Part shown: positions 37,292 to 47,286 of the stretch, piece by piece
Position numbering within the stretch: the first letter of the stretch is position 1
Layout of the letters: each line of letters opens with the position of its first letter
Assembly (NCBI GenBank): GCA_028694105.1
Contig: JAQUUC010000001.1
Coordinates: 1-64,000, forward strand
Direction of reading: 5' to 3'
Source of the DNA: Hespellia sp.
GTDB taxonomy: Bacteria > Bacillota > Clostridia > Lachnospirales > Lachnospiraceae
DNA: 64,000 bases
Made by a program: the position numbers and the translations under genes
The notes under the pieces: model-generated
What the model saw: the letters and a program-made list of their open reading frames with translations, nothing else
Databases searched by the model: none
Told to the model about the DNA's origin: nothing

Positions 37292-40200
37292 TTATCTACT
37301 TCTTCGAAGTTTCTTGACTGTCAATGTTACGACTGTTCCTGCCGAAAGGGTGAGCAGGATGCCAAACAGAAGCAGACCTATTCCTCCTTCATCTCCGGTC
37401 TTTACCTTGTTTGTATTATGATTCTTTGTACCACTGCCACTATTTCCTCCGGTATTATTTCCTGAATTACCGTTTCCACCCGGAGTCTCTCCCGGCTTCG
37501 TATCTGAACCCGGTTTCTTGTCCTGATAGTTGGCTGTTATGGTGACATCCTGTGCCGGCATTGTAAATACAGTGGACTCCTTCGAGGCATCTTCAAAAAT
37601 CACACGGTCATCATCTGAAGTCCATCCACGGAATTCTTTACCTTCAGCTGCTTTATTTGCAGTGATTGCGATACTTTCTCCTGCTGCCGCTGTCTGCTTA
37701 TTCGCTGTTCCATCTGTAACAGTGATGTTATACAGCTTCGCATTTATGCTGAGTGCGCCTTTTTCATAAACTACCGTGTAATTACCGCCCGCATCTACAT
37801 TCGAAATATCTATAACATAGCTTCCGGCCTTTGAAGTGTCTGGGATTACTGGGTTGCCTGCGGCATCAAGATACTGCATCGTAACAGATGCAACAAGCGC
37901 ATCCTCACCAATGAGACCATCTACTGTATAATCCTCGCCTAAAACCGGTGCTTCCAAGGATGGCAGTTCTTCCGTCGTTTCTATCGTCTTATCGAGTGTT
38001 TTTACTGTAATTTCTTTTGGACTGATTGTAAAGGAACCTGACCAGCTACCGACATAATTTTCCTTGTCCTGCGGCTCTATTGTTACTGTATAAGTGCCTG
38101 AATCTACAGGTGCTGTCTGATCCGGTGTACTGTAAGTAACAGTAAATCCTCCTGCGTATGCTTCCTGACTTCCCGGGACACTCGCTTCCGGTTCTGCCAA
38201 GCCTTCATAAGGTGCCTGTGTATACTGGGTATCCTCTGCTGTGCTCCGGATAGTTACCGGTGTTTTGCCAGTAAGGTTGACCCTAACACTGATCGCAATG
38301 TCCTCATAGTTTTTCATGACTGCTGTGACTGGTATTACTGCAGTTTTCTCCTCCGGAGCTGTTAATTTTGCAGTAAATGTCAGCAGACTGGTTTCTGGAT
38401 CAATCGCAGGTGCCGGTTCATCCAATATCTCGTCTTCATCCTGAATCTCGCCTATTGTATAGCTTTCAGCTAAGCCATAGTCTTGAATCAGTGAGCCCAG
38501 ATCTACCGAACCATTCCGGTCAAGAGTCACATTGATATCTACTTCTTTTTCTTCTATCTGCGGTGCCGCAGCCTTCTTAACTTCTACTGTATAGGTGAAC
38601 ACTAATTTTTTACCATTCTCCTCAACAGTTTTTTCATCCCCCGCAAGCGCAGATGCGAAATGGAAACCGTCTGGTGCCGTAAATGTCAATTTTGCTGAAT
38701 AGTTACCGACATCCAGATTCGTACTGTTTATATCCACTGCCTCACCTTCGCTGTCAAAAGCAGTCCATGTTCCCGTAATAACATCTCTGGTATCCAGCTC
38801 GGCATTCACATCTGAAAAATCTGCCAGTTTGTTTCCATACAGAACGCTGGCTTCCGGTGCTTTGTATTCCGGTGACAGAGCTGCTGCGGTGATTTCCTGT
38901 TCGCTATTATATACCTCTAATTCTGTGAGCTGCATGTAATAGAAATTATTGTCAGATGCTTTTGGATTTAAATTCTTGACATCAATTTTAACATATCTTG
39001 CCTTTACCGGTTCAAAAGTAAAATACACTGGTCCATAGCTTGGAATTGGATAATTCTCTTCACTGTGTACCGTTGTCCATGTAGTTCCATCCGTTGAGAC
39101 CTGAATATCAAAGGTCTTCGGGAAGCTGTAGCAGGAATTTGCCACATCCGGAAGCTGTGTCGAGCCATACATGGTTACAGAGTTGATTTCCTTTTCATCG
39201 CCCAGATCAACAGACACCCATTCCTGATGATCACTCTCTTTTTTCTCTCCTGAACTGCAATAACCTGCATATTCCTTATTGTTTATATTTTTTCGGTCAC
39301 CATCTGTAAGTTTGTTGATATTCCATCCCCAGTAGTCATCATTATTACTGCTATTTGCTTTTGTTTCAGCTCTCAGGGCATAATTTTCAAAGGTGTTGGC
39401 ATCTAAATCTTCTTTTGCCTTCGTAAGTGCTGCCGTTAACTGATCTAACTCCTCATTGGTCAAATCAACATTGGTGCTTCCAGCTACAGCCGCCTGATAT
39501 GCATCGTTATAATTATTTACATATAATTTCGGATGAGCTGTTGGATTCGCTGTTTCCGAAGCGGCAATGGCTTCTTTCAGTGCGATCCTGCTCTGATTAA
39601 TGTGATTTTTAAGTTCCGCGCTGGCTGCTGCCAGTTCTTTCGTCATGGAATCAATGGTCTCCTGCTGCGCCTCCGCATCATCCCGGACTGCAATCGCACG
39701 GTCTAACACTTCACTAAAAGTATTCCATGCTTCTTGATCATAGTCAATCTGCTTTAATGCACTGGCATTATTGATTGCCACCCGCAAATCAATTTTATCC
39801 GGAGCTGCCGGAGCAACTGTTGCTGAAAACGTATAATTTCCAGAACCAGCCACGATCGTAACTTTACCGTCCTTGGCATCCACGGAATGAACACCCGGCG
39901 TCTCAGTCGTGACAGGTTTTCCATCTGATGTCACTGCGTCTGCAGAAGTTCCCGGCAGGACAATCGTTGCTGTGGCTCCCACCGGTACACTTATATCATA
40001 GGCTGACTGACTGCCTTCCAGCGTCCAGTTGCTTTTTACATTTCCACGTACCGTTTCAACGGAAGTATTTGCATAGGTAAGTCCACCACCCACATTCGGC
40101 TCCAGTGTGAACGCCTGATATCCATCGCTAATATCTTTGATTCCGCCGATTCCGCTATAGAACCATTCATCGTATGTACCAAGGAAATAATGACCCAGTG

Positions 40201-43150
40201 ATCTGGATGTCGTTTCCCACATTTCCCACAGAGATGTTCCATTATTCGACATGAATCCCCAGCTTGGATATGTTACCTGCTGTGCAATCTTATATGCAAC
40301 ATCGGCATAACCGTTATCTGTCAGAACTGGCAGGATTAGCTTTGTGCCCACACAGCCCGTATCAAGATGAAATTCTTTATCACGGATGTCTTTTACAAGA
40401 TTTGTAACGACAGCCTCCTTATACTCCTCTGGAACCAGACCATAAGCCAGTGGAACCAGCTGTGAGGTCTGACGGTATTCGCTTCTGGTACCTGCCTGTG
40501 ACCAGGTCAGCGTACGGTAAATCTGCTTCTCAGAATCATAAAATTTGTCATTAAACGCTGTATAAATATTGGCCATAGCGTCTGAATACTGCGCGGCATC
40601 TTCTGTTTTTCCCAACCGTTCTGCCAGTTGTTTCATCACATCCAAAAGATGGTAGGCAAAACCTGTACCACATATTCCGGATCCCTCACTCGGGCTCTCG
40701 CTATAGTCTGCATTCTCATTGTCCTGACCCATCGGAGATACCCAGTCGGCAAGCTGACCGTCTGACCAGGTCCATCCATTTTTCTCACTCTCCGCAATAT
40801 CCTTGAGCGCAAGTACTCTCATCGCTTCATATTGCTCGCTGAGGTAACTTTCATTTCCGTAGACTTTTATCATCTCGTCCACGCCGAATACGAAGATCGA
40901 ATTCCACACCACTGAGTTGTCATTTCCCCAGCCGGTAGTCGGCACCATATTCGGGACATTTCCAAGCTCATTCTGGCAGTCTTCCATTGTCTCGATAAAC
41001 TGGGTGAGCATTCTCTCATAATCGTAATTATAATTCATTGTCTGAAGAGCTACATTTGCATCTCCGAGCCATCCATTCTTTTCCCATACAGGAGTGTCCG
41101 TTGGTTTTCCCTGCATGTTGTTGTTCATTGTCGTCATCATCATCTGATGCATCGAATTCAGCAAAGTATCTGAAGTCTCAAAGCTTCCCGTAACATCCTG
41201 ATCATTGCTTACCCGGTAGCAGACAAGATCGTCTCCCGTTAATTCTCCTCTGTATCCATCAATCTGTACATACTGATATCCCTTATAACTGAACTTTGGT
41301 TCGAAGGTTTCCACGTCCTGTCCGCCCTTGCAGATATAGTTGTCCTGCTGGTTATAAGCTCTCGGCCACCATCCGCTGTTTACGCCGTCCTTACCGCCTA
41401 ACTTCTCAACCTGTCCGTCATCTTTAAGTTTTTCACCATAGGTGACTGTTACCTTGTCACCTTCTTGTGCATCTTTTATATCCAGTTTGATCCAGCCTGC
41501 GAGCATCTCCGGAACACTGAGTACGTAAGATCCGTTCTCCAGCTTTGTAATCTGAGAATTATCCAGCGTAATACTCTTGGTACGACGGATCGGATCCATT
41601 AACTGTGCCTTCAGGGTGCCCTCAGGCGCTTCCATATTCTGTGCATATCCCCAAGACTGTTCGTCGTATCCAGCCTCATCGTATCCAGTTAATTCTTTTC
41701 TTGCATCGTAGGTCTCTCCATAGTAAATGCTGTTCGATGTGATCGGACCATTTTTGGTTCCTCGCCAGGTCTCATCCGTCACAACCGATTCTTTGGTTCC
41801 ATCCTCATATTCTATCTCAAGTTCCATTCTGAGTTTCGGATCGTCCCTCCATGCTGCATCCTGCCAATTCCATACCGAACACGTCTCATTATAGAAGCTG
41901 TTTCCCAACTCCACTCCGATGGCGTTGTCTCCGTCTTTGATTAACGATGTAACATCAAATACGCGGTAGAGTACGGTCTGGGTGTACTGTGTATTGGCAC
42001 AGTTCATGACAGAATCATCCGGAAGCTGTCCGTTGATTTTCAGTTCAAAGAATCCCGGTCCACTGATATAGGCACGTGCGTTCTTTATCGCCTGAGATGT
42101 TTTAAATTCTTTTCTCAGCACGGTAGCACGAAATGTCGCATCATCTGTTGGGCTTACCTGCGTTCCCCACGGGCCGATACCATAAGTTCCGTATTGTGTT
42201 GGCTTGTCCCATGAAGCATCGTCTATGTCCTTTTGCTCCCAGCCCTCTACTTCTGACTGATTGACTTTCCAGTTCTCGTCTGTCACGACGGTATCTATCG
42301 AGCCATCACTGTAGACGATTTCTATTTTTCCCAATAAACCAGAGTAACCCCTGGAGGTGTTGGTGGCTGACACTGCAATACTGTTATCTCCAGCTTCGAT
42401 GTACGAAGTAACATCATACAGGATACCGTTCTTCCAGGCATCCTCTCCGCCATTTTCTCCCACTTTATCTCCATTTATATAGGCAGTATACTCATCGTCC
42501 GCAGTAATTCCCAGATAGACATTACTGATCTGTTTCTCTGTATCTGCTGTAAAATTCTGTCTGAAATACTGTGTTCCGGCCTCTAAGTTGCTGCTCATGT
42601 CTGTGCTGCTTTCATTCGGTGCTTTCCATATCCATTTTGCACCCTCAAAGGTCATCTCACTGCTGCTTACACCAATCCAGTCCCCTTTCCATTCCTCCTG
42701 TGAAAAGATTCCTGTAACAAAGCTGGAAACTTCACTCCAGCCGGTAGCCTGACCAGCCTCATCCCAGGACTGTACTGTCCAGAAATATTCTGTACGGGAA
42801 CTTAAATCTTCCCCCTGGTACACGATATCATAATTCTTGCTTCCTTCTGTTTTTCCCGAATCCCAAAGATCGCCTTTATGTGCCTCGGCACCCCCACGGG
42901 TCGAGGATACAATGATCTGATAAGCTGACTGGCTTTTGTCATACCCATCCGAATTCAGCTTCCAGCTGAAAGCAGGATTCGGATCATCCACACCAAGTGG
43001 TTCTGTCATGTTTTCCACTTTGGGCTGACTGATCCCCATCTGCTCTCCCTGCGCTTTTACACTTGATACAGGCAGCATGCTTACTGCGGTAACAAATGCC
43101 AGCAACAACGTCAAATACCTCTTTTTTTTCAATGCTATACCTCCACTCAC
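37292..43150 (-). CDS. multidomain cell-wall-anchored GH78 alpha-L-rhamnosidase (1952 aa)
   Basis: GH78 region (DTPVWEKNGWLGDANVALQTMNYNYD; LDTGCVGTKLILPVL; TSLWEMWETTSRSLGHYFLG), Ig-like and F5/8C (discoidin) modules, Bacterial repeat/MBG-like modules, C-terminal KVKTGD + TM + KKLRRSR. Confidence 0.9.
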   Translation of the reverse strand: MSGGIALKKKRYLTLLLAFVTAVSMLPVSSVKAQGEQMGISQPKVENMTEPLGVDDPNPAFSWKLNSDGYDKSQSAYQIIVSSTRGGAEAHKGDLWDSGKTEGSKNYDIVYQGEDLSSRTEYFWTVQSWDEAGQATGWSEVSSFVTGIFSQEEWKGDWIGVSSSEMTFEGAKWIWKAPNESSTDMSSNLEAGTQYFRQNFTADTEKQISNVYLGITADDEYTAYINGDKVGENGGEDAWKNGILYDVTSYIEAGDNSIAVSATNTSRGYSGLLGKIEIVYSDGSIDTVVTDENWKVNQSEVEGWEQKDIDDASWDKPTQYGTYGIGPWGTQVSPTDDATFRATVLRKEFKTSQAIKNARAYISGPGFFELKINGQLPDDSVMNCANTQYTQTVLYRVFDVTSLIKDGDNAIGVELGNSFYNETCSVWNWQDAAWRDDPKLRMELEIEYEDGTKESVVTDETWRGTKNGPITSNSIYYGETYDARKELTGYDEAGYDEQSWGYAQNMEAPEGTLKAQLMDPIRRTKSITLDNSQITKLENGSYVLSVPEMLAGWIKLDIKDAQEGDKVTVTYGEKLKDDGQVEKLGGKDGVNSGWWPRAYNQQDNYICKGGQDVETFEPKFSYKGYQYVQIDGYRGELTGDDLVCYRVSNDQDVTGSFETSDTLLNSMHQMMMTTMNNNMQGKPTDTPVWEKNGWLGDANVALQTMNYNYDYERMLTQFIETMEDCQNELGNVPNMVPTTGWGNDNSVVWNSIFVFGVDEMIKVYGNESYLSEQYEAMRVLALKDIAESEKNGWTWSDGQLADWVSPMGQDNENADYSESPSEGSGICGTGFAYHLLDVMKQLAERLGKTEDAAQYSDAMANIYTAFNDKFYDSEKQIYRTLTWSQAGTRSEYRQTSQLVPLAYGLVPEEYKEAVVTNLVKDIRDKEFHLDTGCVGTKLILPVLTDNGYADVAYKIAQQVTYPSWGFMSNNGTSLWEMWETTSRSLGHYFLGTYDEWFYSGIGGIKDISDGYQAFTLEPNVGGGLTYANTSVETVRGNVKSNWTLEGSQSAYDISVPVGATATIVLPGTSADAVTSDGKPVTTETPGVHSVDAKDGKVTIVAGSGNYTFSATVAPAAPDKIDLRVAINNASALKQIDYDQEAWNTFSEVLDRAIAVRDDAEAQQETIDSMTKELAAASAELKNHINQSRIALKEAIAASETANPTAHPKLYVNNYNDAYQAAVAGSTNVDLTNEELDQLTAALTKAKEDLDANTFENYALRAETKANSSNNDDYWGWNINKLTDGDRKNINNKEYAGYCSSGEKKESDHQEWVSVDLGDEKEINSVTMYGSTQLPDVANSCYSFPKTFDIQVSTDGTTWTTVHSEENYPIPSYGPVYFTFEPVKARYVKIDVKNLNPKASDNNFYYMQLTELEVYNSEQEITAAALSPEYKAPEASVLYGNKLADFSDVNAELDTRDVITGTWTAFDSEGEAVDINSTNLDVGNYSAKLTFTAPDGFHFASALAGDEKTVEENGKKLVFTYTVEVKKAAAPQIEEKEVDINVTLDRNGSVDLGSLIQDYGLAESYTIGEIQDEDEILDEPAPAIDPETSLLTFTAKLTAPEEKTAVIPVTAVMKNYEDIAISVRVNLTGKTPVTIRSTAEDTQYTQAPYEGLAEPEASVPGSQEAYAGGFTVTYSTPDQTAPVDSGTYTVTIEPQDKENYVGSWSGSFTISPKEITVKTLDKTIETTEELPSLEAPVLGEDYTVDGLIGEDALVASVTMQYLDAAGNPVIPDTSKAGSYVIDISNVDAGGNYTVVYEKGALSINAKLYNITVTDGTANKQTAAAGESIAITANKAAEGKEFRGWTSDDDRVIFEDASKESTVFTMPAQDVTITANYQDKKPGSDTKPGETPGGNGNSGNNTGGNSGSGTKNHNTNKVKTGDEGGIGLLLFGILLTLSAGTVVTLTVKKLRRSR

Positions 43151-43165
43151 TCTTCTCTCAATATT

Positions 43166-43222
43166 TTACATTAATGTAATTATTCAAAGTATAAGCTATG
43201 GTACGCAAGAATACCTATGGTA
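43166..43222 (-). promoter_or_regulatory. rhamnosidase upstream regulatory region (palindrome + direct repeats)
   Basis: TTACATTAATGTAA (43166-43179) and two CTATGGTA direct repeats (43196, 43215), 19 bp apart. Confidence 0.45.
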
Positions 43223-43257
43223 ATATTATTGGATTCTGGGTATTTTTTTAATAAATC

Positions 43258-44280
43258 TTATTCTGTATAAAGATCAAATAACGTTTGTCCTACCTGATTT
43301 CGAATTTCTTCATATAAATCAGCGGACTCTTCTCTCATCTCCTCCTTTAAGTCGTCGGAGAGGGTCACGATTTCTGTCCCTGATTCTTCTATGCTCTCAA
43401 GCCGGTCTGTCACACGTTCATCCGCCTGCTCTCTGGCATATGTTACGGCAGTCTCGCAGGCCTGTTCTAAAATTTCCTGCTGCTTTTGCGTGATGTCCTT
43501 AAAAAGATCTGCATTCATAATCAGTGTAATATAATGTGGTAAATGATTTGTTTCGATTACATAGTTCTGCTGTTCATAGAGCTTTCCCGAAACGATGACC
43601 TCTACCGGATTTTCTTCCGCATCAATTGTTTTCTGCTGAAGTCCGATATACACCTCACTAAATGCCATCGGTGTCGGATTCGCTCCAAGCGTCTGCCAGA
43701 AGGCAAGATGATTTGCATTTTCCATGGTTCGTATTTTGAGCCCCGTAAAATCCGAGATTTGTTCAATTTTCTTATTTGCCGTCATCACACGGAAACCCTG
43801 ATCCGCAATTCCCAGAAGGTGATACCCACCGTCTTCATAGACCGTTTCAATCTGCTCATAAAAAAGCTCATCATCCACGGCATCCCGCGCCTGCTCAATC
43901 GTATCAAAGACACACGGTGTATCAAATACCGCCGTTTGGGACATGTAGCTCACCTGCGGCGCTGTGTTCTGCACCACAAATGGAATGTCTCCTTCCTTAC
44001 AGCAGTCAAGCAGCTCTGAGTCATTGCCGATGGTTGAATTTGGATAGATTTCAATCTGCATTTCCCCATCACTTAAGCGGTCTGTTTCCTCCGCAAATTT
44101 CTCAGCAAACACCTGTGTTACCGTATCCTCCGGGCTGCTTGTCCCCAGCTGCCAGACATAAGTTTTCTCTTTCGTTTCCGTCTCTTTCTGCACGCATCCG
44201 GTCAGGGCAAGCAGCATAGTTCCTGCAAGCAGTGCCGCCCAAATACGCTGGTTCCATTTTCTATTCCTTCTTTTTCTCAT
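43258..44280 (-). CDS. TRAP transporter substrate-binding protein DctP
   Basis: Lipoprotein signal LLALTGC; LGTSSPEDTVTQVFAEKFAEETDRLSDGEMQIEIYPNSTIGND; KIRTMENANHLAFWQTLGANPTPMAFSEVYIGLQQKTIDAEENP. Confidence 0.94.
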   Translation of the reverse strand: MRKRRNRKWNQRIWAALLAGTMLLALTGCVQKETETKEKTYVWQLGTSSPEDTVTQVFAEKFAEETDRLSDGEMQIEIYPNSTIGNDSELLDCCKEGDIPFVVQNTAPQVSYMSQTAVFDTPCVFDTIEQARDAVDDELFYEQIETVYEDGGYHLLGIADQGFRVMTANKKIEQISDFTGLKIRTMENANHLAFWQTLGANPTPMAFSEVYIGLQQKTIDAEENPVEVIVSGKLYEQQNYVIETNHLPHYITLIMNADLFKDITQKQQEILEQACETAVTYAREQADERVTDRLESIEESGTEIVTLSDDLKEEMREESADLYEEIRNQVGQTLFDLYTE

Positions 44281-44292
44281 GTCATTTCCTCC

Positions 44293-45579
44293 TTACAGTG
44301 TCAGACTGATTGCCGGAATAAATGTAATCATAAGCAATGCAACCAGAAATAGAAGAATCATCGGTAACGCTTTCTTTGCAATATCCATAACCGGAATTTC
44401 TGCAAGTGAGCTCGCAACAAACAGATTGACCCCGATTGGCGGTGTCACAAAACCAATTGCCAGATTCACGACCATTACAATACCAAACTGAATCGGGTCC
44501 ATTCCGATTTCCACGATAATCGGAAGAAGAATCGGTGTTGTAATCAGGATGGCAGGACTGGTATCCATGACCATTCCAACAAACAGCAGGAACAGATTGA
44601 TTACAAGTAAAATAACAATCGGCTGTGTAAATGTATTCAAAATCCATCCACTGACTCCCTGCGGTACTTTTAAAAGTGTCAGCGTTCTCGAAAATGCAGT
44701 CGAGGAGATCAGAATAAACATCAGCGGTCCATATGTATGTACTGCCTCCGAACAAATAGCAAGGATATCTTTGACTTTTAACGATTTGTAAATCACAATA
44801 CTGACAAAGAGTGCATAGAACACGGAAATAACCGCTGCTTCCGTAGGTGATGCAATTCCGCCGTAGATACAGCCCAAAATGATAACCGGTGTCATCAGTG
44901 CCCAGATTCCCTCTTTCATCAGTTTGAGAAAACCACGTTCTCGCAGCATCCCAACAACCGCATCAATCTGTTCTTTGTCTTCTCCATATTTCCAGCAATG
45001 ATACTGTGCGTATCCCATGAGAAGAACTGCAATTAATATGCCCGGTATAATCCCGGCTTTGAACAGATTTCCGACGGATTCTCCGGAAGCCATAGAATAT
45101 AGAATAAACGGAATACTCGGCGGTATAATAACTCCAAGGCCTCCCGCCACGGCTACGATTGCTGTCGAAAACTTTTTGTCATATCCAAGATTTGACAAAA
45201 TGGGAATCGTCATGCTGCCCACCGCCGCTACCGTTGCAGGCGCGGAACCTGAGATTGCTCCGTAAAACAGGCAGGTAATAATAACTGCGCATGGAACGCC
45301 GGCTCTGAATTTCCCAAAAAAATAGGTGAAGATGTCAAAGAGCTTTCGCGACACGCCGCCTCTTGCCATAATAATCCCGGAGAGAACGAACATCGGGATC
45401 GCCAGCAATGGAAAGCTGTCGAGTCCACTCAGCATGGAGCGCACGATATAATATACGCTGACCGGAAATTCCTGATCCAGTATTCCCGGCAGAGTTGACA
45501 CAATTCCAAGTGAGCTGCCGATCGGGATCGATATCACAAGAAGGACTAGAAATGCTATAAACACAATTGCTATCTGCAT
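44293..45579 (-). CDS. TRAP transporter large permease DctM
   Basis: PLLAIPMFVLSGIIMARGGVSRKL; GAISGSAPATVAAVGSMTIP; GIASPTEAAVISVFYALFV; TPPIGVNLFVAS. Confidence 0.95.
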   Translation of the reverse strand: MQIAIVFIAFLVLLVISIPIGSSLGIVSTLPGILDQEFPVSVYYIVRSMLSGLDSFPLLAIPMFVLSGIIMARGGVSRKLFDIFTYFFGKFRAGVPCAVIITCLFYGAISGSAPATVAAVGSMTIPILSNLGYDKKFSTAIVAVAGGLGVIIPPSIPFILYSMASGESVGNLFKAGIIPGILIAVLLMGYAQYHCWKYGEDKEQIDAVVGMLRERGFLKLMKEGIWALMTPVIILGCIYGGIASPTEAAVISVFYALFVSIVIYKSLKVKDILAICSEAVHTYGPLMFILISSTAFSRTLTLLKVPQGVSGWILNTFTQPIVILLVINLFLLFVGMVMDTSPAILITTPILLPIIVEIGMDPIQFGIVMVVNLAIGFVTPPIGVNLFVASSLAEIPVMDIAKKALPMILLFLVALLMITFIPAISLTL

Positions 45580-46061
45580 GATGTATCCTCCTTTATTTTC
45601 CGAATCTCCAAAAACATTTTCTGTATCAGCCGGATTTCAGCAAGCAGAAATCCGACGAGTGGTGCCAATTGAAGTATCCACATTGGCATCTGCATTGCCG
45701 TGCTGACCTGACCGCTTGCAAACACAATGACAAGACTTCTTCCTGCCGTCGGTATCAGATACAGAAAGAAAAGAAATTCAATTGCATAGTCAATGAAAAA
45801 TACGATTGATTTTGCTTTTGGTTTCATTTTTTCTGTCAGTTGTTCCAGCCGTATCGCAATAGATCTTTCGACTGCAAAGCTGATACTCAGAAATCCACTC
45901 CACACAAACAGATAACGTGTGAGTTCTTCCGTCCATGACATAGAAGCATTAAAAATATATCTCATACAGATTTGAAAACCCATCACCAGCGTCATGATAA
46001 TCAGGAAAAAAATCATCATCGCTTCTTCAAAGTTCTCATTGATCCACTTTATTTTTTTCAT
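45570..46061 (-). CDS. TRAP transporter small permease DctQ
   Basis: MKKIKWINENFEEAMMIFFLIIMTLVMGFQICMRYIFNASMSWTEELTRYLFVWSGFLS. Confidence 0.94.
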   Translation of the reverse strand: MKKIKWINENFEEAMMIFFLIIMTLVMGFQICMRYIFNASMSWTEELTRYLFVWSGFLSISFAVERSIAIRLEQLTEKMKPKAKSIVFFIDYAIEFLFFLYLIPTAGRSLVIVFASGQVSTAMQMPMWILQLAPLVGFLLAEIRLIQKMFLEIRKIKEDTSCR

Positions 46062-46071
46062 GGGCACCTCC

Positions 46072-47286
46072 CTACTCGGCTGCACAATTCACCATATGAC
46101 TGTATCTTAGATTTACAAACAGTGCCAGAATCACACCTGCAACTGTAATTACAATATTCAGAAGAATCACGGCTCCCGCACCGTTCGAGGCCCCCAGAGT
46201 ACCCGCAAGTGTCAGTATCGTATAATTTGACAGACTCGAAGCAATCATGATAATGCTGGTGATCGTTCCCTTGATCTGTGGGAACAGGTCATTTACCGTT
46301 GCCGTTGCAAGCTGAAGGACTCCTCCTGCTGCGAAATAACCGATTACAAACGCTCCGACCAGACAGACTGCCGGCGTGCGAATCAAATAAACCAGCGTCA
46401 GCATTACAACGGATACCATCGGATAAATAAGCAGGAAGCGCACTTCCTTGATTTTATTGACCAGAATCGCCGTCACAAAGATTGCAACAATGGTTCCTGC
46501 AGAATAATAAGTCTGCATCATACCTGGATCCGACATCTTTGCCACTTCTTTGCCAAAGGTCTGTGCACAGTTGAGCCAAAGCTGAAATGTTGCCGTGCAG
46601 GTAAACCCGATCAGTATGAGTGCGATGCTTTCCGGCGAAAATTTTGCACTTTTCAGACTTTGAAGAAACGAAGGCTGTGCCCCGCCTTGCTGTTTCTTTT
46701 GTGGCAGTGGAATCTGAGTCACCATAATTCCAATGACAAAGATTGCTCCCGCCGCTGCATACATCAGCACGTTATAAGAAAGGTTATTTGCTGCAATTGC
46801 GCCTAACATAAACGGAATCAGAAGCTGTGCCCCGGATAGAAATAATTTGGTCAGCATCGTTGCAAGACCGGATCTGGGTTCAAGTAATTCAACACACGCT
46901 GGAATCACACCTGTATCCAGAAATGAATTTGCTGCACCGCCGAAAATAGCTGCAATGTATGCCGTCTGCATATTCGGTGACCATGCAATTCCGACAAAAA
47001 ACAAGATATAAAGACCAATTCCAATTAACGAGGAGCATCTTCTCCCCATCCGGTCTGATATCGGACCGGAAAACGGAAGCGAGATTAATCGTCCCAGTCC
47101 CAGTGCTGCCGCAACCATTGTGACCTGTTCCAGTCCTGAGCCCCATCGTCCGGACAGAAATTCCTTGATTGCCTGCTGCCCAAGAAGGGACGCACCGATT
47201 CCATGAATAAAATAGTTCAGATATAGTACAAGTGCACTCCCATAATAAGACTGTCTGCTTCTCTCATTCTTCTTTTTTTCACTCAT
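46072..47286 (-). CDS. MFS transporter
   Basis: 12-TM; LPFSGPISDRMGRRCSSLIG motif. Confidence 0.92.
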   Translation of the reverse strand: MSEKKKNERSRQSYYGSALVLYLNYFIHGIGASLLGQQAIKEFLSGRWGSGLEQVTMVAAALGLGRLISLPFSGPISDRMGRRCSSLIGIGLYILFFVGIAWSPNMQTAYIAAIFGGAANSFLDTGVIPACVELLEPRSGLATMLTKLFLSGAQLLIPFMLGAIAANNLSYNVLMYAAAGAIFVIGIMVTQIPLPQKKQQGGAQPSFLQSLKSAKFSPESIALILIGFTCTATFQLWLNCAQTFGKEVAKMSDPGMMQTYYSAGTIVAIFVTAILVNKIKEVRFLLIYPMVSVVMLTLVYLIRTPAVCLVGAFVIGYFAAGGVLQLATATVNDLFPQIKGTITSIIMIASSLSNYTILTLAGTLGASNGAGAVILLNIVITVAGVILALFVNLRYSHMVNCAAE

